A stretch of DNA of 64,000 nucleotides, from NCBI GenBank assembly GCA_019744815.1, contig JAIEUA010000010.1:62001-126000 (forward strand), in the 5' to 3' direction. Below the pieces are notes generated by a model. The model did not search any database, was not told where the DNA came from, and worked only from the letters and a program-made list of their open reading frames with translations. A program made the position numbers and the translations under genes. This DNA comes from Phycisphaerales bacterium. GTDB taxonomy: Bacteria; Planctomycetota; Phycisphaerae; Phycisphaerales; UBA1924. Positions 45,293-56,359 of this stretch are shown here, in pieces. Every line of letters begins with the position of its first letter. The stretch's first letter is position 1.

Positions 45293-46618
45293 ATGTCCTC
45301 GCCGCTACCAGCCCCCCTCCCAGCCGATCGCTCCGAGGCCGTCTTCACCGACTACAAGCTCCCGCCGGCCCGCGAGCACGCCATCGCCGAGGCCAACCGC
45401 TGCCTCTTCTGTACCGACGCCCCCTGCGTCAACGCCTGCCCCACGCGGATCGACATCCCCCAGTTCATCCGCAAGATCTCCACCGACAACGTTCGCGGCT
45501 CGGCGAAGACCATCTTCGAAGCCAACATCCTCGGCATGTCGTGCGCCCGCGTCTGCCCGGTCGAGGTGCTCTGCGTCGGCGCCTGCGTCTACAACAACAT
45601 GGATTCGCCGCCGATCCAGATCGGCAAGCTCCAGCGCTACGCCACCGACGCCGCGTTCGAGAAAGACTGGCGCTTCTTCGAGGCCGGTCCCGACACCGGC
45701 AAGTCCGTCGCCCTCATCGGCGGCGGACCCGCCAGCCTCGCCGCCGCCCACGAGCTCCGCCGCTTCGGCCACCGCTGCACCATCTTCGAGAAGCGCTCCG
45801 TCCTCGGCGGCCTCAACACCACCGGCGTCGCGCCGTACAAGATGCGGGCCGATCAATCACTCCGCGAGGTCGAGTGGATCCTCGCCATCGGCGGCATCGA
45901 TGTGCAACTGAACACGTCGATCGGCGATCAAGTCCCGCTCGCCGACCTTGAGTCGAAGTTCGACGCCGTCTTCGTCGGCGCCGGTCTCGGTGCGGATTCC
46001 GCGCTGAACATCCCCGGCGAGTCGCTGCCCGGCGTCGTCGGCGCGGTGCAGTGGATCGAGCACATCAAGCGTTCCAAGGCCACCCTCAACGGCGTCTCCC
46101 GCTGCGTGGTCGTCGGCGGCGGCAACACCGCCATCGACGCCGTGCGCGAAGCCATCGGCCTGGGCATCCCCCGCGTCACCATGCTCTACCGCGGCAGCGA
46201 GGCCGGCATGTCCGGCTACGAGCACGAATGGGACGCCGCCAAGCAGCAGGGCGCGATCGGTGAGTGGAAGGCGCTCCCGACCGCGTTCGAGGGCACAGGG
46301 AAAGTCCAGCGCATCCGCTGCCAGCGCCTCGACGATGCGAAGAAGCCCATCGCTGGCTCCGACTTCACCGTCAATGCCGATCTCGTGCTCGTCGCCATCG
46401 GTCAGAGCAAGCTGGGCCAGATGCTCGGCTCGCTCAGCGGCATCACCATCGACAAGGGCCGCGTGATCACCGATGCCCGCGGCTTCACCGGCCGCAACAA
46501 GTGGTACGCGGGCGGCGACTGCACCAATGGAGGCAAGGAAGTCGTGAACGCCGCCGCCGAAGGCAAAGCCGCGGCACACGGGATCCACGAGTTCTTGATG
46601 ACCACCAAACGCACGTGA
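45293..46618 (+). CDS. preT: NAD(P)-dependent dihydropyrimidine dehydrogenase, FAD/Fe-S subunit
   Basis: This is a 441-residue protein from the ATG at 45293. Two N-terminal Fe-S motifs (CLFCTDAPCVNACP and CARVCPVEVLCVGAC) precede a glutamate-synthase-small-subunit-like flavoprotein. It has one dinucleotide-binding loop (VALIGGGPASLAAAHEL) and a second (CVVVGGGNTAIDAVREA). With PreA this forms the enzyme that reduces uracil and thymine to dihydro forms, or the reverse. The five downstream genes supply the rest of the route. The first palindromic spacer separates it from preA. Confidence 0.9.
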   Translation: MSSPLPAPLPADRSEAVFTDYKLPPAREHAIAEANRCLFCTDAPCVNACPTRIDIPQFIRKISTDNVRGSAKTIFEANILGMSCARVCPVEVLCVGACVYNNMDSPPIQIGKLQRYATDAAFEKDWRFFEAGPDTGKSVALIGGGPASLAAAHELRRFGHRCTIFEKRSVLGGLNTTGVAPYKMRADQSLREVEWILAIGGIDVQLNTSIGDQVPLADLESKFDAVFVGAGLGADSALNIPGESLPGVVGAVQWIEHIKRSKATLNGVSRCVVVGGGNTAIDAVREAIGLGIPRVTMLYRGSEAGMSGYEHEWDAAKQQGAIGEWKALPTAFEGTGKVQRIRCQRLDDAKKPIAGSDFTVNADLVLVAIGQSKLGQMLGSLSGITIDKGRVITDARGFTGRNKWYAGGDCTNGGKEVVNAAAEGKAAAHGIHEFLMTTKRT

Positions 46619-46634
46619 AGACGAGAAGGCATTG

Positions 46635-46766
46635 CACCGCGGAGGACGCGGAGATCGCAGAGAAGAGATGGAAGAGATTCGATTCAACTCCCTGAAGCCA
46701 AACGCCGCAAGCGTGGTCGGCACCCTTTCCCTGTCTTCCTCCGCGCTCTCCGCGTCCTCCGCGGTG
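46635..46766. repeat. intergenic CGGAG-unit inverted repeat E1 (preT-preA)
   Basis: The left arm (46635-46667) starts CACCGCGGAGGACGCGGAGA. The right arm (46731-46766) is its near-perfect reverse complement, ending ...TCCGCGGTG. Arms consist of repeated GCGGAGA-like units about 9 bases apart. The right arm stops just before the preA ribosome site region. Confidence 0.9.
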
Positions 46767-46809
46767 AAACTGCCTTTGCTTCCTTCCAGCCTCGCGAGAG
46801 GAGCCCGCC

Positions 46810-48111
46810 ATGGCTGATCGCGACATCAATACCTCCACCAAGCCCGACCTCCGCGTGAACTGCGGCGGCATCAAAGCCCCCAACCCCTTCTGGCTCGCCT
46901 CCGCTCCGCCCGCCAACTCCGGGCTTCAGGTCCAGCGCGCCTTCGAGGCCGGCTGGGGGGGCGCCGTCTGGAAGACCCTCGGCACACCCATCCAGAATGT
47001 CTCCAGCCGCTTCGGTGGCCACACCATCCGCGGCGTACAGGGCGCGGGCTTCAACAACATCGAACTCATCACCGACCGCTCCCTCGAAACCAACTTCCGC
47101 GAGATCGCCGAGACCAAACGCCTCTTCCCCAAGCACGCCATGGTCGTCTCGCTGATGGTCGAGACCCGCCAGGAATGGCAGGACATCATCAAACGCAGCA
47201 TCGACGCCGGCGCCGATGGCCTCGAGCTCAACTTCGGCTGCCCCCACGGCATGTGCGAACGCGGCATGGGCTCCGCCGTCGGGCAGGAACCCAAGATCAA
47301 CCAGGAAATCACGTCCTGGGCCGTGGAGTACTCGACCGTCCCCGTGCTCGTGAAGCTCACGCCCAACGTCTCCAACATCATCCCCCACGGCATCGCCGCC
47401 AAACGCGGCGGCGCCCACGGCGTGTCGCTCATCAACACCATCAAGAGCATCATCGGCGTCGACATCGACCGCTTCGTCCCCGAGCCCCGCGTCGGCGGCC
47501 TCTCCACCAACGGCGGCTACTGCGGCTCCGCCGTCAAGCCCATCGCGCTCCACATGGTCGCCGCGCTCGCCCGCGAGAAGGAATTCGGCCTCCCCATCAG
47601 CGGCATCGGCGGCATCACCAACTGGCGCGACGCCGTCGAGTTCATCCTCCTCGGCTCCTCGTCCGTGCAGGTCTGCACCGAGGTCATGCTCAAGGGCTAC
47701 CGCATCGTCGAAGACATGATCGACGGCATCGAGAACTACATGCAGGAGAAGGGCTTCGCCACCATCGACCAGATGGTCGGCAAGGCCATCCCCGCCTTCA
47801 GCGAATGGGGCGACCTCGACCTCAACTACGAAACCGTCGCGAAGATCGACGCCAGCAAGTGCATCGGCTGCCAGGTCTGCGTCGCCGCGTGCCACGACGG
47901 CGCTCACCAGTGCATCCATCCGAACAAGGACGGTTCACGCGTCCCCATCGTGGACGAGTCCGAGTGCGTCGGCTGCAACCTCTGCCAGATCGTCTGCCCC
48001 GTCCCCGGCTGCATCACCATGCAGCCCGTCACCAACGGCTACCAACCCGCCACCTGGAACCAGCACGTCCACGACGGCAAGTCGCTGCGACCGAAGAAAG
48101 GTGCGCATTAG
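46810..48111 (+). CDS. preA: dihydropyrimidine dehydrogenase, FMN catalytic subunit
   Basis: This 433-residue protein has a dihydroorotate-dehydrogenase-like barrel (NPFWLASAPPANSG at the start, ELNFGCPHGMCERGMG, then LPISGIGGITNWRDAVEF). A C-terminal 2[4Fe-4S] ferredoxin domain follows (CIGCQVCVAACHDGAHQC, later CVGCNLCQIVCPVPGC). The active-site Cys loop expected in this family is in the NCPHG/GCPHG region. It works with PreT on uracil and thymine. GAGAGGAG lies upstream of the ATG. Confidence 0.93.
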   Translation: MADRDINTSTKPDLRVNCGGIKAPNPFWLASAPPANSGLQVQRAFEAGWGGAVWKTLGTPIQNVSSRFGGHTIRGVQGAGFNNIELITDRSLETNFREIAETKRLFPKHAMVVSLMVETRQEWQDIIKRSIDAGADGLELNFGCPHGMCERGMGSAVGQEPKINQEITSWAVEYSTVPVLVKLTPNVSNIIPHGIAAKRGGAHGVSLINTIKSIIGVDIDRFVPEPRVGGLSTNGGYCGSAVKPIALHMVAALAREKEFGLPISGIGGITNWRDAVEFILLGSSSVQVCTEVMLKGYRIVEDMIDGIENYMQEKGFATIDQMVGKAIPAFSEWGDLDLNYETVAKIDASKCIGCQVCVAACHDGAHQCIHPNKDGSRVPIVDESECVGCNLCQIVCPVPGCITMQPVTNGYQPATWNQHVHDGKSLRPKKGAH

Positions 48112-48125
48112 TTCCGAAGAAGACA

Positions 48126-48301
48126 TTTACCACGGAGAACACGGAGAACACAGAGACGGATTGAATACAAGAAGCAAGAAGCAGGGTTGTCGAACTGGAC
48201 ACCGAATCCATCCACCCTTCTTCGAGCACGTAGAGCCCTTCGAATCGACGATGCCTTGATCCGACATTCCGACTCCGTGTTCTCCGTGTTCTCCGTGGTG
48301 A
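48126..48301. repeat. intergenic CGGAG-unit inverted repeat E2 (preA-pydC)
   Basis: The left arm begins TTTACCACGGAGAACACGG at 48126. The right arm (48273-48301) is the reverse complement, ending TTCTCCGTGGTG. This spacer uses the ACGGAG version of the unit in both arms, whereas E1 uses GCGGAG in both. Confidence 0.9.
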
Positions 48302-48334
48302 ACTGCCTTTAGAAGCAACCGAAGAAAGGCCCCC

Positions 48335-49204
48335 ATGTCCAAGATCGTCCGCTGCGGCCTCATCCAGTGCAGCAACCCCATCAACGACGAGTCCCGCCCC
48401 GTCGCCGAGATCCAGAAGGCGATGGTCGATAAGCACATCCCCATGATCGAGGAGGCCGGCAAGAAGGGCGTCCAGATCCTCTGCCTGCAGGAGATCTTCA
48501 ACGGCCCGTACTTCTGCCCCAGCCAGAGCACCCGCTGGTACGAAGCCGCCGAGGAAGTGCCCGGGCCGACGACGAACCTCATCGCCTCGGTCGCCAAGAA
48601 GTACAACATGGTCGTCATCGTGCCCGTCTACGAGCGCGAGATGAGCGGCGTGCTCTACAACACCGCCGCCGTGTACGACGCCGACGGCACCTACCTCGGC
48701 AAGTACCGCAAGCAGCACATCCCGCAGGTCAATCCCGGCTTCTGGGAGAAGTTCTTCTTCAAGCCCGGCACCGGCGGCTACCCGGTCTTCAAGACCCGCT
48801 ACGCCAAGGTCGGCGTCTACATCTGCTACGACCGCCACTTCCCAGAGGGCGCCCGCTGCCTCGGCCTCAACGGCGCTGAGATCGTCTTCAACCCCTCCGC
48901 CACCGTTGCCGGGTTGTCGCAGTACATCTGGAAGATCGAGCAGCCCGCGCACGCCGTGGCCAACGGCTACTTCATGGGCAACATCAACCGCGTCGGCACC
49001 GAGGCCCCGTGGAACATCGGCAAGTTCTACGGCACCTCCTACTTCGTCAACCCCCGCGGCGAGATCCTCGCCCAGGGCTCCGAAGACAACGACGAGATCG
49101 TCATCGCCGACCTCGACTTCGCGGTGCTCGAACAAGTCCGGGCCACGTGGCAGTTCTACCGCGACCGCCGCCCCGAGGCGTACAACGAGATCGTCGAGCA
49201 CTGA
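48335..49204 (+). CDS. beta-ureidopropionase (carbon-nitrogen hydrolase family)
   Basis: This 289-residue nitrilase-fold enzyme has the Glu-Lys-Cys triad: Glu53 in CLQEIFNGPYF, Lys126 in GKYRKQHIP and Cys164 in VYICYDRHFPEGAR. The FNGPYFCP and QHIPQVNPGFWEKF segments are characteristic of N-carbamoyl-beta-alanine amidohydrolases. It hydrolyses N-carbamoyl-beta-alanine to beta-alanine, CO2 and ammonia, the third step of the reductive route. It lies between preA and the dihydropyrimidinase gene. Confidence 0.9.
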   Translation: MSKIVRCGLIQCSNPINDESRPVAEIQKAMVDKHIPMIEEAGKKGVQILCLQEIFNGPYFCPSQSTRWYEAAEEVPGPTTNLIASVAKKYNMVVIVPVYEREMSGVLYNTAAVYDADGTYLGKYRKQHIPQVNPGFWEKFFFKPGTGGYPVFKTRYAKVGVYICYDRHFPEGARCLGLNGAEIVFNPSATVAGLSQYIWKIEQPAHAVANGYFMGNINRVGTEAPWNIGKFYGTSYFVNPRGEILAQGSEDNDEIVIADLDFAVLEQVRATWQFYRDRRPEAYNEIVEH

Positions 49205-49217
49205 AGCACCAGAGTAG

Positions 49218-50819
<1,602 letters not shown>

Positions 50820-50823
50820 AACC

Positions 50824-50944
50824 ATTTACCACGGAGATCACAGAGAACACAGAGAGAGACCACGGCATCCCGATTCGTCGACAGCGTCATTGCATCGAGC
50901 AAATGAATCTCTCTGTGTTCTCAGTGATCTCCGTGGTGAAATGT
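50824..50944. repeat. intergenic CGGAG-unit inverted repeat E4 (hydA-mmsA)
   Basis: The left arm (50824-50858) starts ATTTACCACGGAGATCACAG. The right arm (50908-50944) reads CTCTGTGTTCTCAGTGATCT and ends CCGTGGTGAAAT. Both arms carry the same GATCAC variant, so the two sides of each element change together. Confidence 0.9.
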
Positions 50945-50978
50945 CTTTGACTCGATCGCATCGACGGAGCAACGACCC

Positions 50979-52481
50979 ATGACCACCACCTTCCCCGCCC
51001 GCAGCTACGACTTCACCGCGGTCGGCCCCGCCCGCAACCTCATCGGCGGCGAATGGCGCGACCCCATCGCCCCCGCCGAGAAGCTCGAGATCCTCAACCC
51101 CCGCTTCGGCAAACCCATGAGCACCGTCACGCTCAGCGGCAAGGCCGATCTTGATGCGGCGGTCAAGGCCGGGCTCGCCGCGTTTCCTTCCTGGCGCGAG
51201 TGGCCCATCCGTGAACGCGCGCAGGTCCTCTACCGCCTCCGTGAACTGATGGTCAAGAACCTCGACGAGCTCTCCTGGCTCGTCAGCCACGAGAACGGCA
51301 AGACCTTCGGCGAGGCCAAGGCCGAGGTCGAGAAGGGGATCGAGTGCGTCGAGTACGGCTGCGCACTCCCCAACATCGCCTCGGGCAATCAGCTTGAGGT
51401 CAGCCGCGGCGTCGCCTGCGAGCTCGTCTACGAGCCCCTCGGCGTCGTCGCTGGCATCACGCCATTCAACTTCCCGATGATGGTCCCGCTCTGGATGCTG
51501 CCCCAGGCCCTCGTCGGCGGCAACGCGTTCATCCTCAAGCCCAGCGAGCGCGTGCCGCTCAGCACGCAGCGCTTGGGCGATCTGCTCGCCGAGGCCGGCC
51601 TGCCCAAGGGCATCTTCAACATCGTGCAGGGCGGGCGCGAGATCGTCGAAGCAATCTGCGATCACCCGGGCATCAAGGCCGTCGGGTTCGTGGGTTCGAC
51701 CAAGGTCGCCAAGGCCGTGTACGGCCGTGCGTCGTTCGAAGGGAAGCGAGCCCTCTGCCTTGGCGGCGCGAAGAACCATCTCGTCGTCGTTCCGGACGCC
51801 GATGTCGAGCTCACCGCCGAGAACGTGGTCGCGTCGTTCACCGGCTGCGCTGGTCAGCGCTGCATGGCCGCGAGCGTGCTGCTGGCGGTGGGCAAGGTCG
51901 ATCACATCCTCGACAAGGTCCGCGAGAAGGCGGCCAAGATCGTGCTCGGCAAGGACCTGGGCCCGGTGACGACGCAGGCCGCCAAGGCCCGCATCACTGG
52001 GTACATCGATGCCGCCGAGAAGCAGGGCGCGAAGATCGTGCTCGACGGGCGCAAGGGGCAGGCTCAAGGTCAGGCAGACGCCGGCGGCTACTGGGTCGGC
52101 CCCACCATCATCGATCACGCCAAGGCCGACATGCCCGCCGCCCGGGAGGAGATCTTCGGCCCGGTGCTCACCGTCGTCCGCGTCGACACGCTCGAGCAAG
52201 CCCTCGAGATCGAGAACTCCAATCCCTACGGCAACGCCTCCAGCGTCTACACCTCCAGCGGCGACATCGCCAAGCGGGTCATGGACCGCGTCGAGGCCGG
52301 GATGTGCGGCGTCAACGTCGGCGTGCCTGTCCCGCGCGAGCCCTTCGGCTTCGGCGGTTGGAACGACTCCTGCTTCGGCCACGGCAACATCACCGGCTGG
52401 GACGGCTACCGCTTCTGGACCCGCCAACGCAAGATCACCAGCAAGTGGGCCGTGCAGAAGGATCAGACCTGGATGAGCTGA
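50979..52481 (+). CDS. mmsA: CoA-acylating (methyl)malonate-semialdehyde dehydrogenase
   Basis: This 500-residue aldehyde dehydrogenase has Cys295 in GCAGQRCMA. The CLGGAKNHLVVV segment replaces the usual general-base glutamate region, as in the CoA-dependent methylmalonate-semialdehyde group. Other family tracts are GITPFNFPMMVPLWMLPQAL and VGSTKVAKAVYG. In this cluster it most likely turns malonate semialdehyde (from beta-alanine) into acetyl-CoA. The same enzyme could act on methylmalonate semialdehyde from thymine. Confidence 0.9.
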   Translation: MTTTFPARSYDFTAVGPARNLIGGEWRDPIAPAEKLEILNPRFGKPMSTVTLSGKADLDAAVKAGLAAFPSWREWPIRERAQVLYRLRELMVKNLDELSWLVSHENGKTFGEAKAEVEKGIECVEYGCALPNIASGNQLEVSRGVACELVYEPLGVVAGITPFNFPMMVPLWMLPQALVGGNAFILKPSERVPLSTQRLGDLLAEAGLPKGIFNIVQGGREIVEAICDHPGIKAVGFVGSTKVAKAVYGRASFEGKRALCLGGAKNHLVVVPDADVELTAENVVASFTGCAGQRCMAASVLLAVGKVDHILDKVREKAAKIVLGKDLGPVTTQAAKARITGYIDAAEKQGAKIVLDGRKGQAQGQADAGGYWVGPTIIDHAKADMPAAREEIFGPVLTVVRVDTLEQALEIENSNPYGNASSVYTSSGDIAKRVMDRVEAGMCGVNVGVPVPREPFGFGGWNDSCFGHGNITGWDGYRFWTRQRKITSKWAVQKDQTWMS

Positions 52482-52541
52482 TTTCTTTTTCGAACTCACC
52501 CCCCACCCCTCACCCCTTCCCACTCTTTCCGACCGATCACC

Positions 52542-53909
52542 ATGCACACCGCCCCTCACACTCCCATGTCCTCCAAAGAGATGGTGGACATCTGCCTCAA
52601 GCACTCCCTCTTCTCCTGGTCGGCCACCGGCAAGGTCGATCCGATCCCGGTCGCGCGGGCCGAGGGCATCTATCTCTACTCGCCCGAGGGCAAGCGCTGG
52701 ATCGACTTCAACAGCCAGCTCATGAGCGTGAACATCGGCCACGGCCACGCCCGCGTCATCAAGGCGATCCAGGACCAGGCCGCCACGCTCGCGTACGCCT
52801 ACCCGGGCATGGCGACCGAGGTTCGGGCACGGCTCTCGCAGAAGCTCGCCAAGCTCGTCCCCGGCGATCTGAACACGTTCTTCTACACGCTGGGCGGCGC
52901 GGAGGCCAACGAGAACGCGATCAAGGCCGCACGGCTGTTCACGGGTCGGCACAAGATCCTCGCCCGGTACCGCAGCTACCACGGCGCGACCAACGGCGCG
53001 ATCTCGCTCACCGGTGACCCTCGGCGCTGGCCCACCGAGCCCGGCATGCCCGGCGTGGTGCGCGTGATGGACCCCAAGCCGTACAACTTCTCCTTCGGCA
53101 GCACCGACGCCGAGATCGTTGCGAACAACCTGAAGTACCTCGAGGAAGTGATCGATTACGAAGGCCCCAAGAACATCGCCGCGATGTTCATCGAGACCGT
53201 CACCGGCACCAACGGCATCCTGCCGCCGCCCAAGGGCTACCTCACCGGCCTCAAGCGTCTGCTCGAGAAGCACGGCATCCTGCTCGTCACCGACGAGGTC
53301 ATGTGCGGCTTCGGGCGCACCGGCAAGCTCTTCGCCTTCCAGCACAGCCAGGACGACCCGGGCAACCCCGACGGCATCGTGCCCGACATCGTGACCATGG
53401 CCAAGGGCATTACCAGTTCCTACATGCCGCTGGGCGTGATGGCGCTGAGCGACCGGATCGCGAACCACTTCCGCGAGAACGTCTTCTGGGGCGGGCTGAC
53501 GTACAACGCCCACCCGATGTGCCTCGCCGCCGCGGAGGCCGCGATCGACGTGCTGATCGACGAGGGCATGATCGAGAACGCCGCGGCGATGGGCAAGGTG
53601 ATGCGTCGGCACATGGACGCGATGCAGCAGAAGCACCGCTGCGTGCGGGAGTGCCGCAACGCGGGGTTGTTCGGCATCATCGAGCTGCGGAAGAACTCCA
53701 AGAACGACTACCTCGTCCCCTACGGCGGGTCGCACCCGGTGATGGCCAAGGTCGGCAAGCACTTCCGCGAGAGCGGCCTGTTCACCGTCCTGCAATGGGG
53801 CGGCGTCATGTGCAACCCGCCCTTGTGCATCAACGAGCAGCAGATCGGCGAGGCCTTCGCGATCATCGACCAGGGCTTGGCGATGGTGGACGAGGTGTTC
53901 GAGGGGTAG
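52542..53909 (+). CDS. class III aminotransferase, probable beta-alanine transaminase
   Basis: The 455-residue PLP enzyme has the class III layout: NIGHGHARVIKAIQDQA, FFYTLGGAEANENAIKAAR, YRSYHGATNGAISLTGDPR, LLVTDEVMCGFGRTG, and PLP lysine Lys288 in TMAKGITSSYMPLG. Position last in the pyrimidine cluster suggests beta-alanine to malonate semialdehyde transfer, feeding the dehydrogenase just upstream. Substrate specificity is inferred. A second ATG (52566) is possible. Its 3' end overlaps the convergent kinase gene by 47 bp. Confidence 0.87.
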   Translation: MHTAPHTPMSSKEMVDICLKHSLFSWSATGKVDPIPVARAEGIYLYSPEGKRWIDFNSQLMSVNIGHGHARVIKAIQDQAATLAYAYPGMATEVRARLSQKLAKLVPGDLNTFFYTLGGAEANENAIKAARLFTGRHKILARYRSYHGATNGAISLTGDPRRWPTEPGMPGVVRVMDPKPYNFSFGSTDAEIVANNLKYLEEVIDYEGPKNIAAMFIETVTGTNGILPPPKGYLTGLKRLLEKHGILLVTDEVMCGFGRTGKLFAFQHSQDDPGNPDGIVPDIVTMAKGITSSYMPLGVMALSDRIANHFRENVFWGGLTYNAHPMCLAAAEAAIDVLIDEGMIENAAAMGKVMRRHMDAMQQKHRCVRECRNAGLFGIIELRKNSKNDYLVPYGGSHPVMAKVGKHFRESGLFTVLQWGGVMCNPPLCINEQQIGEAFAIIDQGLAMVDEVFEG

Positions 53910-55182
53910 GTCGACCGAACTCGGAGACATCTATCGAGCGCCGAGAGCTTGAGCGGATTCCTGCCGCATGCTGAGAGGTATGGCTGGGCACGGATCGTCG
54001 GTCGCCCGTCGAAACTGACCCTCTCTGCAGAGACCTCATCGCGGCGGCAAACTCAGCGGCGGTCTGCGGTCGCTGCGACGGCGTCGGGCTGAGCGTCCGC
54101 AGGATGATCTCATGCAGCTTCACGGGTACGTGCCTTCGGAGCCGAGGCAGGAACTCGGCGTGACGCTCGTTCCCGAGCAACTGGTCACGCGCTTCGGCGA
54201 GGCTCGATCCGTTCGGACACTCACCGGTGAACATCCAATACAGGATGCCTCCGAGCGAGTAGATGTCGTCCGTCGGCTTCGGCCGCCTTCCCTCGTACTG
54301 CTGCGGCGAGATGAATCCCAGCGAGCCGGCCTCACTCACCAGCGGAGCTTCGTCAATCCCGCCCGCGACACCAAAGTCGCACAAGAGCGGGCGGCGGCGA
54401 TGGATCAACACGTTCGCGGGCTTGAGGTCACGATGGACGATTCCCGCGGCATGCATCGCGTGCACTCCCGAGGCGAGCTGCGAGATCATCTCGAGCATCA
54501 TCTCTATGGTGCAGTCAGCTCCGGTACCGATCGACGCCAATGTCCCGTCCGAGGCGTGCGGCATGACGCAGAACGAGCCCGCCGGGGTGGTGAAGGTGTC
54601 CAGCATGCGGATCACGTTGCGATGCCGAACCCGCCGAGCCGCACGAGACTCGATCGCTGCGGCCTCCGAGTCGCTCTGTTTGATCGCCACCCAACTCGCG
54701 CCGGGACGGAACGAAGCATGATCGCGTGCCAGGTACACCACCGCTTGCGAACCCGAGCCCAGGCGGGAACAGAGTGTGTACCGGGGGCGGCCGGACGAGA
54801 GCGGGCGTCCGATGGGGGCCGGGGTAGCCAGCTGAGCGAAGCGTCGCGGCATTTCACTTTGCTCGGCGGAGCCCGGGAACTGGAGAGAAAGACGGTGGGC
54901 CGCTCGGATCTGATGCGAAAAGGATGGGTGCTGGTGAAGCAAATACGACAGTGCCGCGTTGGCGCTCCCGAGGCGTCGAGTCTCGAACGCCAGGCACGCT
55001 TCCAGCACCGAATCGAAGGCCACAGGCCGTAACGGAAGGTTCGGCATCTGGCTGAGAAACACGCCGATCGTGGGTCGCGTCATCGTCCTGGACGCCGCGA
55101 CGATGACCTCGGCAAGCTCCTCATCCGATAGGAGATCGCCCACGCGGATCCAATGCCGCAAAGTCGGAGGCGATGCGTTCAT
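53863..55182 (-). CDS. Ser/Thr protein kinase (second sigma/kinase pair)
   Basis: This 439-residue product has ~130 residues of unrecognised N-terminal sequence, then a kinase domain. The domain shows the Gly loop LGSGSQAVVYLARD, VAIKQ, HRDLKPANVLI, DFGVAGG, and SLGFISPQQYEG in the activation segment. It ends in a Ser/Arg/Pro-rich tail without a membrane helix, so it is probably cytoplasmic. It follows an ECF-like sigma factor by 19 bp. Its last 15 codons lie antisense to the aminotransferase gene. Confidence 0.85.
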   Translation of the reverse strand: MNASPPTLRHWIRVGDLLSDEELAEVIVAASRTMTRPTIGVFLSQMPNLPLRPVAFDSVLEACLAFETRRLGSANAALSYLLHQHPSFSHQIRAAHRLSLQFPGSAEQSEMPRRFAQLATPAPIGRPLSSGRPRYTLCSRLGSGSQAVVYLARDHASFRPGASWVAIKQSDSEAAAIESRAARRVRHRNVIRMLDTFTTPAGSFCVMPHASDGTLASIGTGADCTIEMMLEMISQLASGVHAMHAAGIVHRDLKPANVLIHRRRPLLCDFGVAGGIDEAPLVSEAGSLGFISPQQYEGRRPKPTDDIYSLGGILYWMFTGECPNGSSLAEARDQLLGNERHAEFLPRLRRHVPVKLHEIILRTLSPTPSQRPQTAAEFAAAMRSLQRGSVSTGDRRSVPSHTSQHAAGIRSSSRRSIDVSEFGRPTPRTPRPPSPSPGR

Positions 55183-55201
55183 GCTTCCACCCCCAAATAC
55201 A

Positions 55202-55798
55202 TCACGGCAGGGCCCCGAGTCCCTGTTTATCTCGAAGAGCGGCCACCATCCGCTGCCATCGCTTGCGGACCGCGGCCGGCGTCATGCCGAGATCCATCGC
55301 AATGGTCTTGTGAGCGATCCCACGGAGTGCGAGCAGGAGAATCTGCTTGTCGATGCTGTCCAGCCCAGCAGCATGGACGACACGCAGCACAGAGTGCATG
55401 TCGTGTCTCGTGCGATCTCCGGGTTCCGTCACCCAGTGCGCTCTTCGATCGAGGTCCGCACGGATACGCCGCGCCCTTCGAGCGCTCCGACCCTTGTCGG
55501 CACACGCGTGGTCGCCGATCGAATACACAAGCGCCCAGAGCTGGGCCTCGGTGATCGCCTTGAGTTTGTGACGGAGAACAATCCGATCGAGACGTCGCAA
55601 GATCGTGGACACGAGATCCTGCGAATCGCAGATCCGCCGAGCATCACCTCGGAGCTGGCTGCGGTATCGACGCCGGATGATCGCGGCGTTAGAGGTAATG
55701 AAGAGAGCCGCGGCGTCTCGGTCTCCGCCGCGGATCCGCACAAGCCTGGCGCTCTGACTGACCATAGACCCAAGCCCCGCTGTGCCCCGCGATGCCAT
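55202..55798 (-). CDS. ECF-like sigma-70 factor
   Basis: From the ATG at 55798 the product is 198 residues (an ATG at 55765 is also possible). Region 2 is recognisable around ALFITSNAAIIRRRYRSQLR and CDSQDLVSTILRRLDRIVLR. Region 4 is IDKQILLLALRGIAHKTIAM followed by DLGMTPAAVRKRW. It is paired with the downstream kinase, as at 29732-32898. The upstream extension to 56191 lacks protein-like character. Confidence 0.72.
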   Translation of the reverse strand: MASRGTAGLGSMVSQSARLVRIRGGDRDAAALFITSNAAIIRRRYRSQLRGDARRICDSQDLVSTILRRLDRIVLRHKLKAITEAQLWALVYSIGDHACADKGRSARRARRIRADLDRRAHWVTEPGDRTRHDMHSVLRVVHAAGLDSIDKQILLLALRGIAHKTIAMDLGMTPAAVRKRWQRMVAALRDKQGLGALP

Positions 55799-56359
55799 AC
55801 GCTCGCGATCCGCGGATGGATCGACGGGGATTCGCCGCGAAACCAAAAAGGAACGAGTTGCAATCGGCGTCGGAAAGAGTCGCTTCCGCCGCGTCGTCTG
55901 GACCGTCGCACGCAAGGACAGAGAAAGCCGTCGAGCATTCCGTCCGGGGCCCGTCGCTCGGCGCTGCCGCAGAGCTCTCAAGGCAAATCGCCGGTGCAAA
56001 CGGTGATTCGCACGTTCCCCTATGGATCGCAGATCTTGAGGCGCCTCAAGACACCTCTTCTGTGCTCTCATGGCCCAGCCCCCAACCCAGATCAATGACC
56101 AACCCTTGGCCCCCCACCACTCGTCGCACGTGGACCATCTCGTATGGCCTAGTCGCGGCTGCTGAGAATACACCATTCCAGCCCGCGGCACAACTTACCC
56201 ACCGTGATCTCCTTTATCTCCCATCAGGCATCCACAGTCCAGCCGCCGCCCAGCGAACGCGCCTCCCGTTGGTGCCGCGTGCGGACTGGGCAGGACCTCG
56301 GGCAGAACGTCCAACGGCACAGTGCTTTGCTCGAAACTTCTCCCCAAACACCTTCTCAC
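55799..56359. other. 561-bp stretch without a recognised gene
   Basis: This lies between the sigma factor start and the 3' end of recG, both on the minus strand. It should contain the sigma/kinase promoter. Short frames on both strands have no recognisable content, and no strong terminator for recG was found. Confidence 0.45.

Noticed and set aside
50838-53930. 1030-residue minus-strand open frame
   Set aside because: It is antisense to the mmsA and aminotransferase genes and reads as low-complexity His/Asp/Leu sequence, a typical shadow in GC-rich DNA.
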